Shown piece after piece: positions 23,274 to 34,016 of a stretch of DNA of 64,000 nucleotides. The stretch is taken from assembly GCF_050908995.1 (NCBI RefSeq), contig NC_135125.1:15339011-15403010 (forward strand), in the 5' to 3' direction. The stretch's first letter is position 1. Each line of letters begins with the position of its first letter. A program made the position numbers and the translations under genes. The stretch comes from Andrena cerasifolii (Eukaryota; Arthropoda; Insecta; Hymenoptera; Andrenidae). A model generated the notes under the pieces. The model was given only the letters and a program-made list of their open reading frames with translations, did not search any database and was not told where the DNA came from.

Positions 23274-24833
23274 AGCCAGCCACCCCAAGTTCCCTTCTAG
23301 GTACGTGTATATGCGTGTGCCTGTGTATGAGAGAGCAGTCGATGCGACGTTGCCAAGTCTATTCCGTCGATAGCACCGCACCAAATGTCACAGCCGTACC
23401 ACTCGATAAACTCGAGAGTCCTACCAATGCTGTCGTTACGCTCACTATTTCTCGTCACACCCGTAACGAGCGTGTCGTCGTATCCATTGGCTGGCGCAGC
23501 CACCATTCGATCGCGACGTCTCGCGGATCGGTGTGCCGCTTCTGCCGTGCGTTCGCGCCCACGATGCGGCAACACTGTATCCTCTTGCGACGTACTGTCA
23601 CACACTACCGCACGACATCGGTCGCCGCATACACGATTCGCATTTACAGTAAACAGACGGTCGGATCGGGCTTATTCGACGAAATCGCGAGCACGGAATC
23701 GCGATAGCGCACGGTATCGAACGAGAGCTACGTAGAATGGTAGCGCGTCGCAGTAAACGGGCGGTGCTCCTCCCGTGAAAACGTGTGCAACCTCAACGGA
23801 TCCCGAAACGAGAGTGTCCTCTCCCGTGCCGACGAACACACAGGGAGAGCGGCCGAGAGACGGACAAGGAGAGGGATAGGAGAAGGAGAGAGAGAGCCAG
23901 ATGGGGGAGCCCTGCTCTTCTCCGTCCTTCGGCGTAAATAGCAGGATAAAAAAGCCACGACGGCGATCCGCTATTGGCGGGATCCCCAAGGCGCCACCGA
24001 CGCAACGAACCCCGCGCCGCGGCTCGGCCAATAACCGCGTAGCACGGCCCACGTCGGTTCCCCTCGACTCGCCGAGAAGGCGGGATCACCGGCCGACGGT
24101 TCAGTTCTCTTCCGAGGTCCCCATCGCCGTGCCCCCGCGCACGTCCCTGCATTCCCCGTCGACATGTCAGCCTTTCCGTTTTGCCGCAACTTTCCCCCTC
24201 TGTATTGTAAAACAGAGACAGACTGTGTCTCTCCCCCCTCCCCGTCGCTGTTCCCCTCGCGCAGGAAACCCGAATAGCGAGCGCTACCGTACCGCTGCCG
24301 TCGGTCTCTCTCTCTCGCTCTCTCTCGCTCACTTTAACGCCCACGGGTGTGTAAAGTCGTATATACCGCGTGTATGCAAGCGTGGGGCGGGCACATGGAC
24401 GAGGGGGGACAAGAGGAAAGTATATATGTACATTTACATGTGTACACGAACCGTACATCGTCACAAGCGTTTCCCCTCTCCGTGGCCGCGTCGGCGGTGG
24501 CCGACCACCGTCGGTATTGAAATATCCTGGCCCTGGAGAGGCAAGTAGCCGTGCGGCGATGCCGCTTCTCTTTAGAACCACTACGCTCTCCGCACCGAGA
24601 GACCCGATCTTCCTCTCCTCTTTCTCTCCCCCACCCTCTCCTGGTATGCACCTTTCCCCTTTCTTCGCCTCTTTGTCCACGTCCTTCCGCTCTTCCCCCT
24701 GCGCGCCCGCGATGCTCACGTAATCCATCTCTCTTTCCCGATGTGCCCTTGCTAGGACGGCTCCGTAGCCGCGGGATGGGGAGTCGCGTACCCTCTTCGC
24801 GACGAGTTCGTTTCTCCACCTCTTGCTCTGTCA

Positions 24834-25800
24834 CACAGCGGGGAAATTTTGCGATTGTATAGCCAAACCTACAAAAATAAAAATTTTTAATTTTACAAAT
24901 TTAATACAAATGTCAATTGAAAAACTATATCCAGTTTTGTGGTCAAAACCTCGAAACTTATTTTTAATATATAAAATTCGGCACTTTTACGTTCTAATAT
25001 ATGAGAAACTAAATTATCCGAGAAACAGCACTTACAAAAATTACGAACGATAAAGATTTTTTTATTATTTACATTTATACACTTTTTTCTTTGTTAGAGC
25101 ATGCCTCTGCTACAGTCCAGCAGGACATGGCAGAAGGGTTATCGCTTCTGACGACAAACAAACATACGCAATACAAACAATCAAACAGAGAATAGAAGCT
25201 GAATAAAATCGTTTAAAAAATAATAAAATGTTTGTAATGTATAACATGTGAACCAGTCTCGGTTACAGTTATGTCGTATGTTAGACAAGACACACTGGAT
25301 CGTGTTTAAAAAAAATGCAAATTAGCAATTAATAATTGCATTTATAGAATTAAAATAGTCCAACGTAAAATAAGAATGAAAATCATTGCAGGATATTATG
25401 GGATTAATAACTATTTTATGTATTGAAAATTGATTCTTATATGAAATGGTTATTTCTAAAACACTGCTTTAAAAATTGAATAAATTACGTATTAAAAACC
25501 GAAACATAATTATGTTGAGGACAAAAAGATATCTTACGCACCACCAGGAATTGAATCCATGCCTAGAAATTATTTTCAGATCTTTGGATAACACGATATA
25601 AGTGTTTGAAGCAGCTGGAAAATCTGGATTAATTCTTTGCGATCGGTCTAACCTCACATGAACATAAACATTTGCGAGTCTATACGAGCTCTGTATTAAA
25701 ACATTTAACAGTAAAATTGGTGGCATTTGATACTCATATTAGTTCTTAAAATGACATTTTTGTGGTTTTGGCCATAAAATCGCGAAATTTCCCCACTGTG
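24834..25800. mobile_element. Transib-like non-autonomous DNA transposon (967 bp)
   Basis: The ends are inverted for about 45 bp with few mismatches, beginning CACAGCGGGGAAATTTTGCG on the left and CACAGTGGGGAAATTTCGCG on the right. A perfect 5-bp duplication TGTCA flanks it (24829-24833 and 25801-25805). Five-base duplications and CAC-starting ends fit the Transib superfamily, ancestor of RAG1. The interior is AT-rich, sharply unlike the GC-rich flanks, and has no transposase frame. Boundaries are secure; the superfamily is inferred. Confidence 0.75.
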
Positions 25801-25805
25801 TGTCA

Positions 25806-28487
25806 TCCCGATTCGAGTCTGGCCTCCCTCTTTCAAACACAATCAATGGTAACGTACAAGTGCCGGCGCGCAACCCCGCTACCGACGCGCAAAAACAAAA
25901 TTACGAGCGTGCACGCGTGTCGCGCGCGCGTCATTGCGCAACCATGGAATATACAAAGGCAACGTAGATGACGTGCCACGGGTACGCGGCTTCTCCTTCT
26001 CTCCCCCCGCAGAAACGATGCTCTCCTTTGTTCTTTGGCTGTCATCGGCGATCCCGTGGTTATCGCGTTTAAAGCAACGTCGTTCATTTTCTTACGATTA
26101 GTATCGCATGTGTTTCTAGGGCTCCCATCCGCGTCGAAAGTGATCTCGAGGCGTACGAAACTTTGATGCCCGTGACCATCTTGCGGAATCGCTTGACCCG
26201 CCGCATCATGTTACTTTTCGACGCCAATGTAACGAGCCGGCAACGAACACCGTCGCAATTTCAGGATACAAAGCCGATTACGGAACAAAAGTGCTGCGTA
26301 ACTGCAGGCGCCCGATCTCCTGCTTTCGAATTAATGAAAACCAGCCACGTATCGATAAACGGGCTAGGTGTCAATCACTCGATACACCGAATCGATATGT
26401 CGGATGCAGCAATCGCCTGGATCGTTGAATCTCGCGTGTCTATCTTGGGACGCGTGTTCCGTGGCGCACGCGAGCGCAGCGCTGGTCGGGAGCCTCCGAA
26501 GGAGACCGTTTCTATGGCTCGAGTGCGGTAATGCGGTTGTGTAAAATAAATACGGAGAGCGAGAGAGTGGCTAGAAGCGGCGTAGTTACCGAGAGATGGC
26601 GGCGAGCTAATTAAAGCTGCGCAAGAACGCGATAAGCAAGGGCGAGCGCGCACGTAGCCGCAGCGCACGCGACCAAAGATACGGGAGAGTACGATGAGGC
26701 CACTGATTCGCGTTTCTCATTATGCGGGCCGTCCATCGCGGACACGGCAACGTCGAAAGCAGGGCGTGGCGCCGGGCTCTTCGTGGATCTAAATCGAATG
26801 CTACGCCGTCCGTCCATCCGAGAAAAAACCTCGTATCGAGCATCGTAACAAGGCCCCGCGATGCATGGCATTCTCACGTGAACCGCTACGATGCCGCCGC
26901 GTCTATGGTGCGCTGGGTCTATGAACTAATTCCACTCGGTGCACTCGCGTCCGTCGTATTTAGGCCTATTTCAGACCAGCCGCTCTAACGGCAGATGGTA
27001 TCGCAGGCATGTTCGCGCATTTTCCATCTTCGGCTCGAACACACGTGGCACGTCACGTCTGAGATGCGCGACGAGGTTAGAAAGAAGTGTCGCGAATAGG
27101 TTAGAATCCGCGAGTCGCGCGAATAACAGTGGGCAGTAAAAAGTTAGCGAGAAACACGAACAGGTTCACGATTTCTTGTCGCGCTTGGTCGAAGTATGCC
27201 TGATATTCACGAGGATTCTTTTCACCAGTTCAATGCACTTTTTAGCAGTGCTATGCGCGTCGAGGCTAACCAAACAGGGTTGCAAACCTTTCGGTGCCAA
27301 TAATCGAGGAGCACAGAAATCGATACGTTCAACACATCGATTTTTCGTCTGTTGCGCACTGCATCTCGTTTCTTCTCTTGCGTAACGACGCGCTCGAGGA
27401 GTGATCGACGGATCAATTCAGTGGAGCCTAAACGTACGCCATTAAACGGTCGCGCCGTTTGGATCGCGACGTTTCCGTTAAGGGATATAGGTACGTATTT
27501 ATAGGCAGCAATTTATAGCTGTCTAATTCGCTGGTTGAAGAATTAGGTACGTAGACAGGTAGTGCGTTTATGGTTCGTAATTTTTAGCGATTCGAACGTT
27601 CGAGGAACTCTGGCAAAGCGATCACTCGAGCGGTTTCAATGCAGCGCCGAGAGAAACTGAGGGCCGGAGTTAGGTTGGAAAAAGTGGCCATATTGTATCT
27701 CGGTACGGGAAGACGATATCGAGATGAGTCTTTCCATACATTATTCTCTAACGGCTTTCATGCTTATTTTTATAGATCCCGTCGCCGATCGTCGAATAGT
27801 TTTCAGGAAACTGGACATTTTAGGTTAGGCCTGTGGAGACGTCGCCGAACGCGTTCGGAACGTAGGGTCGGCGATTTCTTCGTAATTACTTATCCCTGCG
27901 TCATCGAATAGTAGTATCTTCAGCCTGAGTTGCGCGAAAATGGCGATTCGTGGTCTGAGCGGGTTTGAACACCGCGGTGTCCCGAATAATCCTACGGGGC
28001 TGTCGAACGCTATTGATTTAAATTTCGTCATATCTGCACCTCTATTATGTAGCAGTCTTCATGCGCCTTTTACCTTTATTAATCAAAGGCTGAGGAGAAA
28101 TTGAAATCTTTGACTAACTCATTCCTCGACATCGTTCGCTGCTCCAATTAAGGTTTTTATCTCGCGTGAAATTACGCCAGCGGTTCTCTTCAGGGCGGTG
28201 CGCATTTTACAAGTCAGTCGGCTGAAAGATTAAACGCGCGTCAATTATGCGCCGGGACGAACGATAATCGATATGCTCCGTTTTCGAGCTTCCCAAAATC
28301 GGTATGCAACCGCTGGCGTAATGTGCTTTTCGCATTTCTTATTTGTGGCCTCTATTCTCGCGCTTGGTGCTCGGCAAGTATCTGTGAATCCATTTGCGGA
28401 ACAAATGTTCTGAATCGTGGATAATTGAAAATTTTTCCTATATTTCCGACAGACTTTCAATTCCAAATATCCCTCTGAATAGGTAGG
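25806..28487. other. Unannotated GC-moderate intergenic DNA
   Basis: I find no gene, repeat or element with support here. Short open frames on both strands lack domains, plausible splice structure or codon bias. Confidence 0.5.
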
Positions 28488-28489
28488 TA

Positions 28490-28718
28490 GGGTAAACGCA
28501 CCAATAAATGAACACTTAAGGCTAATGAATGAACACTATTATAAAATTATGTTTGCAGCGCGATTGACTCCACGTGCTGCAAAAATTGTTTGGATCTGAA
28601 GCAAGAAATTACAAGAAGTCTCTAATTAATTAGTTGCTTCTTTTAATAACTTATTTTACTCATTTTAATAAAAAATGTCCATTCACTGGTACGTGTTCAT
28701 TTACTGGTACATCCACCC
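28490..28718. mobile_element. TA-flanked MITE (Tc1/mariner-like), 229 bp
   Basis: The ends read GGGTAAACGCACCAATAAAT and, inverted, GGGTGGATGTACCAGTAAAT, both leading into GAACAC. TA dinucleotides flank both sides (28488-28489, 28719-28720). It has no coding capacity. Confidence 0.7.
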
Positions 28719-28720
28719 TA

Positions 28721-29320
28721 CTCTGATGCATACCGTTCACTTAGAAACAAGAGAAAGAAAATCGCATCTGAAACGATTCCTCTGCGGTGTATAACGAAGC
28801 CCTCCGATCTACAACAAGCACACCAGGCGCGCGTACACAGAGCAACAATTTCGTACCAATTACTCTTCGGGTCTCGTTTATCCGGCGGATCTCGATTTAA
28901 CCGACCCGCCTCGATCCCGATACAGTCGCATAATCGAGTTCTCGCTGCACTCCTATCGGAGCGATACACACGCGCGTGCATTTCGCAGTCAAAGGGAACC
29001 TCATTAAATCTCTTTCCACTGCGCCGTACAAAGCGTACTTCATTTTTTTCGCCTTCCTCCCCATATCCCGTCGCAGTCTATTAAAACGTTTCAGTACCAT
29101 CCGATGGGGGCACTGAACCATCCCCGGTACCGCGATATTGTTCCTGCGTACACCGTAACATGAAAACTATGAAACAAACGAGTCCGCCTTCTACTTTCGC
29201 AGATATTGCATGCCTAACAATTCCGCGACTTGTTACTTACATAGTCTCCGCGCTTCAGAAACGGAAAGACTGCTACCGTAAACTGGGGGAACATTGGCAT
29301 GTTTCTGGAACATCTTGCTA
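28721..29320. other. Intergenic DNA with a dispersed-repeat fragment
   Basis: No gene is seen. Near 29274-29300 is TACCGTAAACTGGGGGAACA..., which recurs almost identically at 49676-49702. It is probably the end of a dispersed element. Confidence 0.5.
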
Positions 29321-29644
29321 TCCTATCCTACTAATATAATGAATGCGAAAGTGTGTTTGAATGTTTGGATGTTTGCTACGCAGTCGCGTCGCAACCACGC
29401 AACGGATCTCTCTGAAATTTTGAATGCACGTAGTCTAGGATCAGGAATAACATATGGGGTACTTTTCATCCCGATTTTTTCAACCGGTCTGCACCAAATT
29501 TTGCACAGTTACTCTCTAGAACCCTGCGGAAAATATAGGCTGCCATGAAATCTGGACATCCCACCCCTTCCCCCTTATTTCACCCTCTTGACATTCCGCG
29601 ACGATCGAGGTTTTACTCGGGCAACGCCGGGTACTTTAGGCTAG
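29321..29644 (+). mobile_element. Helitron-like non-autonomous element
   Basis: It starts with TC after an A (TCCTATCCTACTAATATAAT) and ends in CTAG before a T, preceded by a short GC hairpin (CTCGGGCAACGCCGGG). This matches the TC...CTRR ends, A/T target and 3' hairpin of Helitrons. It has no inverted ends, no target duplication and no Rep/helicase coding. Confidence 0.65.
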
Positions 29645-29897
29645 TAGAGGAAGTGCGGTATAGTTGGAATACCAGCTTGTTTAAGACGAATACAAAATTA
29701 GGGCAGAGGATGGGAACAAACGAAACTGCATAATAGCATAGGGAAACTAATAAACTTTTATAGTTCAAACTCTCAGTAATAATGAAAAACAAAAAGTAGC
29801 TGAAACCAAATATGCTGCACTTTCTCTATAATATAAAAATTAAGATTTTTATACTTTCTTTAAGTATCCTGTCCTAGCATTGCATTTTTCGTGAATG
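29645..29897. repeat. Dispersed repeat shared with 43050-43123
   Basis: AATAAACTTTTATAGTTCAA and the following AACTCTCAGTAATAAT occur here (about 29733-29808) and again inside the hAT-like element at 43050-43123 with a few substitutions. The flanking motif GGAATACC / GGTATTCC is also shared. Likely copies of another MITE family whose full borders I cannot fix. Confidence 0.5.
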
Positions 29898-29899
29898 TA

Positions 29900-30821
29900 G
29901 GGTAGACCGGGGGCGGTAGTAACACTTTGACTTTGGAATACGATTACGCAGCAACTGTTACATTTACAACAAAAACTCTTATATGGAAATGTTACTTACT
30001 TATCTGACATCATTGAGTCACAGCAGTTTCGCTATGTGTCAAGTAATATCCAAGTTATTAATAAAAAATGAGAAGCGGGTAAAGTGTTACAACCGTCCCT
30101 GACCCCGGGTCGGTTGTAACACTGCATGGAGTCGATAGTAGCGCAAAATTAACTTTACAAAATTAAAATATTTATTGATTTAAATTATAATAAGAAATGA
30201 AAAAAGTAAAATCTATAACCAATTATGTGGTACCGCAATTGTGGCAGAAATAAAAACAACCTTTTGGCTGATGCATTCTTAATGTGGTCAATCCTTACGT
30301 TCAGTACATTGCACCCATTTTTCATTTGGTTTGCTTGTGCTGTGCTATACGATTCCATGCGATCAAGACAATATTATTAATGTTCTTTATTATTATTCGG
30401 TTCTGTCGCGGTACAACCGACCCCGACCATGCTTTTGAACTTAAATTATAAATTTGGACTAACGAGACGCTTAAAATTGCTAAGTAACGATCAATACTAG
30501 TTTAAAAAAGGTCGAATTACAGATTAAAATATTGAAGAAGCACATACTTGCAAAGGGGGCAAAGCAAAGCATATATTACAATTGCAAAGCTTCTATTACA
30601 ATTTTAAGCCAGTAAGGAAAAGTTACTTTAGGGTATCGAAAAGTTATTTTCTTCACTATGCATGTCTTCTGCGTATCTGTACTCCTAGGCCATGGATGTA
30701 TATATTCCAAATGTCATTGTTCATCGTATACCCAAAATTGGTCTTAATATCTATCATATATTTTAAGATATTTAAGCGTGTAACATTCGTCCCCCTGTTA
30801 CTACCGCCCGGGGGTCTACCC
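29900..30821. mobile_element. TA-flanked MITE, long copy (922 bp)
   Basis: The ends are GGGTAGACCGGGGGCGGTAG and inverted GGGTAGACCCCCGGGCGGTA, with TA on each side (29898-29899, 30822-30823). A related 567-bp copy lies at 39481-40047. The interior repeats end-like motifs (GACCCCGGGTCGGTTGTAAC near 30100), suggesting nested or rearranged copies. It has no transposase. Confidence 0.75.
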
Positions 30822-30823
30822 TA

Positions 30824-31966
30824 CCTGCTACAAGTGTCAAAATTTGTATCCTCTTCCTTCTTTAACACATGAATGCATGCACATACATGTTAATTACCTA
30901 CCAATGTCTCCCCAGCTTACGGTACCTCCCTGCACAAAATATTTAAAAATCCATCCTCCACCTTGATTCTCACCAACTTCCTCCAAAATAACTCCAACTT
31001 CCCCGCAACCTCAGAGCCAGCCCCCCCTTAGCTCAGAAAATCCTCCACCGAGCTCGGCAGAAAGATAAAAATCTGACAGCTTTATGCTGCCGATTTCGAT
31101 AAATAAATTATCAGAGATTCCCACATTTGCACAGAATATTGAGAATCAAGGCTCCCCTATGGTTCCAGGCTGCTCCCGCGATGGTGAGCGCGTCGCGGGA
31201 CGGTGGTGTGCAGCTCCTCGGCCGTGGTTTTCGTGGGGTACGCGTGCAGACACCCGGTAGACGGACACCTACCCACGTAAGTTCGATTATTAATTCAGCG
31301 GCGGGAGCGCTTCGGCGGCGCAGAGGCTTGGCGCAATGCACCGCTCTTTATACGGAGCGACGCACCGCGGGCTCGCTGTACTGTGCGCCAGCACGCACGG
31401 CCGTCCTCGATCGTGTGCGGCGCGCGCGAGCGCCGCGACAAGTTACAATCGAGCCGACGGCTGTACATACGTCGCCGCGTTATCGGGCCGGTGTTATCGC
31501 GCGAACTCCTCTCGCGGCGCTTAAGTGCGCTACGCGACTCCCACGTACGCCGTGAGTGCGCGCGCGAGCGTGATTGAAAAACCTCTCGAACACGCGGCAG
31601 GCTGGCCTGGTTAGCCCGCGACGAACGGATACGTCGCTGCGCTCGTCTATTCGGGAACGAACGGGATCGGTTTCGCGTTCGCAGCTGGGACCCACCGACT
31701 ATCCCTTCAAACAGTCGGGGATCCCGGTAGAAATAAGTCGATTTTATGCTTTGCGAGGGGAGTGCAACTCAAAGATTAAGTTGATTCCAATGGAGCCTCT
31801 GTGGATGCGATTGAAGATGACTTTAGTTTTGTACTGGCTTCTCTTTTCCTTCGCGCCGTTTCTATGTTCGCTTTATTAGTTGTGTATTGTGAACTAAAGG
31901 GTCTTTACCCGTGGAATAAATAATAATATGGAATAGGTACTGGGAAATTGCTTGGGGGTTGACTAC
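30824..31966. other. Intergenic DNA with a CpG-rich block
   Basis: No gene is supported. A CpG-dense block at about 31160-31700 is promoter-like in composition. A 142-aa frame at 31127-31555 is basic and low-complexity, and is best explained by GC content. Confidence 0.45.
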
Positions 31967-31969
31967 TTA

Positions 31970-32402
31970 CAAGGGAACATCCCGAACCCGGAAATTCAAA
32001 AAATTCTGAAACTTCGTGAATACGTAGGGAATTTTCCCCTGATTACAACGCAATTTTTTATTTGCTGCCCAAGTTCACTCTAATGGGGTGTAATTGACCC
32101 CTGAAAATCCGGTTATTTTCCGATTTTCTGTTATAACTCGTGAACTGTAAAATAATTTTTTCACCAAATGCTAGATCTAATTAAAATAAGTAACTTTTGT
32201 CTGCAAATTGTTCTTCTGTCTCTTACATTTCGCGAGTTATAACAGAAAATCGGAAAATAGCCGAATTTTCGGGGGTTAATTTCACCCCCCTCGAGTGAAT
32301 TTGCGCTGCAAACAAAAATTGCGTTGCAACCAGGAGGAAGTCCTCTACATATTCACAAAGTTTCAGAATTTTTTGAATTTTCTGGTTCGGGATCTTCCCT
32401 TG
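31970..32402. mobile_element. PIF/Harbinger-like MITE (433 bp foldback)
   Basis: Inverted ends are CAAGGGAACATCCCGAACCC and CAAGGGAAGATCCCGAACCA, flanked by a 3-bp TTA duplication (31967-31969, 32403-32405). The arms are long, containing AATTCAAAAAATTCTGAAAC and AACAGAAAATCGGAAAATA in inverted orientation, so most of the element can fold into one hairpin. Confidence 0.8.
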
Positions 32403-32405
32403 TTA

Positions 32406-33521
32406 GTGCAGTGATTCCCGAAGTGTATTCTGGTGCGTCGCCACCGTTTTAGATTCTTTTGCATAATATTATTAATTTAGAATTATATTCTGAAATATTT
32501 ATTCTTACTGTGTTTTAGCTCGTTAAGTTTACCTTACCTTCCACGAGGCGAGGGGCTCGCATGTTATTCGAATATTATAAAAGCGGATCGCGGCTGAAAA
32601 GAGGAAACTGGACTACTTAGCTCGCATTATTTATCACGCTGCAGGACCTAAGAAATGAACAGCTTTAAGTGCTCGTGTTTCGCACTTCCATCGCGGACGG
32701 CGAACACCTCCATTCCCTTTCCACTTTCTTCGAGGGCCCGATGAAACGCAACCTCCTCCCAGAGATCTCGATCGTATTCTAGATTCACTGCACACTGGAA
32801 GAAAGTTTGTCAAGAGCGGCTTAAACTCCGTGCATTCGGTTAATGCGCAGCCACTTCCGTTTTTTAACGAGCCAGAGGCATTCTGTTTGGCAAACGGGCG
32901 GCGACCGAAATTTACGAACGTCGGGAACGGCTGCTGGCTGGCAGCTAGCCTCGCGCGCGATAACGCGTGGGAAGTAGCCGAGGACGTTCCTTTTCGTCAC
33001 AAAGAATGTCGCGTTAAACGCGCGCGCGCGCGCGCCACGCATACGTGACCGCGTGCACGATAAAACGGAGACAATGCGCGGCGACAAGCGATAAATACCG
33101 TTCGACCGTATCATCGTCCAACTGTCGGCGCCCGTTCGATTTTCGAGCGAGCTTTCTCCTGCCGATGGGTGGGGGCTCGTAGATTGGGACCTACGTAGCG
33201 TGTGCTCCGCCGAATTTCCGCGGCGGACCGGGGAAACTGTTTAGCGTTACCACGGCAAGCGAAGAAACTGAGGGGAAAGTAGAAGAAGATGGTGCAATTG
33301 CGCGGAGAAAGGACGAGCGTAGGATATTTATCGTGGAAAATGAAACGCTACACGTTGCGTTGCGATGGGTATATTCTTTGATAGAGAATAAAAGTAGGGA
33401 ACGTTTGAGGTGAGTTTGAGTCGCAGTGGAGAAAATAGGAATAACGCAGTCTTCCAGGGGATATTACTAAAATTTTCGGTGCTGATTCTTCTTCCTCTGA
33501 CATGTATTGTTTAAACTGTAC
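32406..33521. other. Unannotated intergenic DNA
   Basis: No gene or element is seen. A short alternating CG run (CGCGCGCGCGCGCG) lies near 33020. Confidence 0.45.
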
Positions 33522-33524
33522 TAA

Positions 33525-34013
33525 CAAGGAGAGGACACCATGTGGTAGACACCGATTTTGATGAGCCTTGGCACGATGGATCTATGTCGAAAATAAGTAA
33601 ATAGGTGTCCGAGCGTTTCTGCGAATCGGTCTTAATAATAGAGATATTCTAGAGAGGTAAAAATCCCACACTACCCTAGCGCCCCCGGGGGATTCCCCTC
33701 TGAAGGAGTCGGGGTGGCTTTTGAAGATTTCCCCAAGTTGAAAAAAAAATTTATAAAGTTTTTTTTAACGTCGAGACATCTTTCAAAAGGCACCCCGACG
33801 TCTCCAGAAGGTAATCTCCCGCGAGCACCAGGGTAGTGTGGGATTTTTACCCACTGAAACCCTAAATTTTTAATAATTTACGTGTAAATATCTCTATTAT
33901 TAAGGCCTACTGGCTGATACGCTCGGACACCTGTTTACTTATTTTCCACACAGATCCATCGTGCCAAGGCTCGTCAAAATCGGTGTCTACCACCACATGG
34001 TGTTCTCCCTTTG
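33525..34013. mobile_element. PIF/Harbinger-like MITE (489 bp foldback)
   Basis: Inverted ends CAAGGAGAGGACACCATGTG and CAAAGGGAGAACACCATGTG are flanked by TAA (33522-33524, 34014-34016). The arms continue with CACCGATTTTGATGAGCC-type sequence. An inner inverted pair AAAAATCCCACACTACCCT (about 33658 and 33833) surrounds a GC-rich core. It has no transposase. Confidence 0.8.
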
Positions 34014-34016
34014 TAA

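Larger units (their letters stand above)
21825..24828 (-). promoter_or_regulatory. Upstream region of Polycomb (5' UTR, promoter and GC-rich flank)
   Basis: Three kilobases without a convincing host exon. From about 22000 the sequence becomes GC- and CpG-rich, with GAGAG/CTCTC clusters (23070-23200, 23836-23910, 24300-24332), a CCGA tetranucleotide run near 22260, a CTG run near 22617-22634 and a CTGC run at 23233-23273. A perfect cAMP-response-type palindrome lies at 22663-22670. GAGA clusters are typical of insect promoters and Polycomb response elements. Use as a promoter is inference, and non-coding 5' exons could be hidden here. Long open frames on both strands (for example 23793-24728) look like by-products of high GC. 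Confidence 0.45.

Noticed and set aside
23793..24728. 311-codon open frame on the - strand
   Set aside because: It is overlapped by 100-215-codon frames on the other strand, is rich in Arg/Gly/Ser and simple repeats, has no domain, and lies in a very GC-rich block where stops are rare. It is probably non-coding promoter-like DNA.
25469..25726. tRNA-like B-box (GGAATTGAATCC) inside the Transib-like element, possible SINE
   Set aside because: No matching A box at the right distance and no poly-A or duplication. The whole segment is explained by the 967-bp element.
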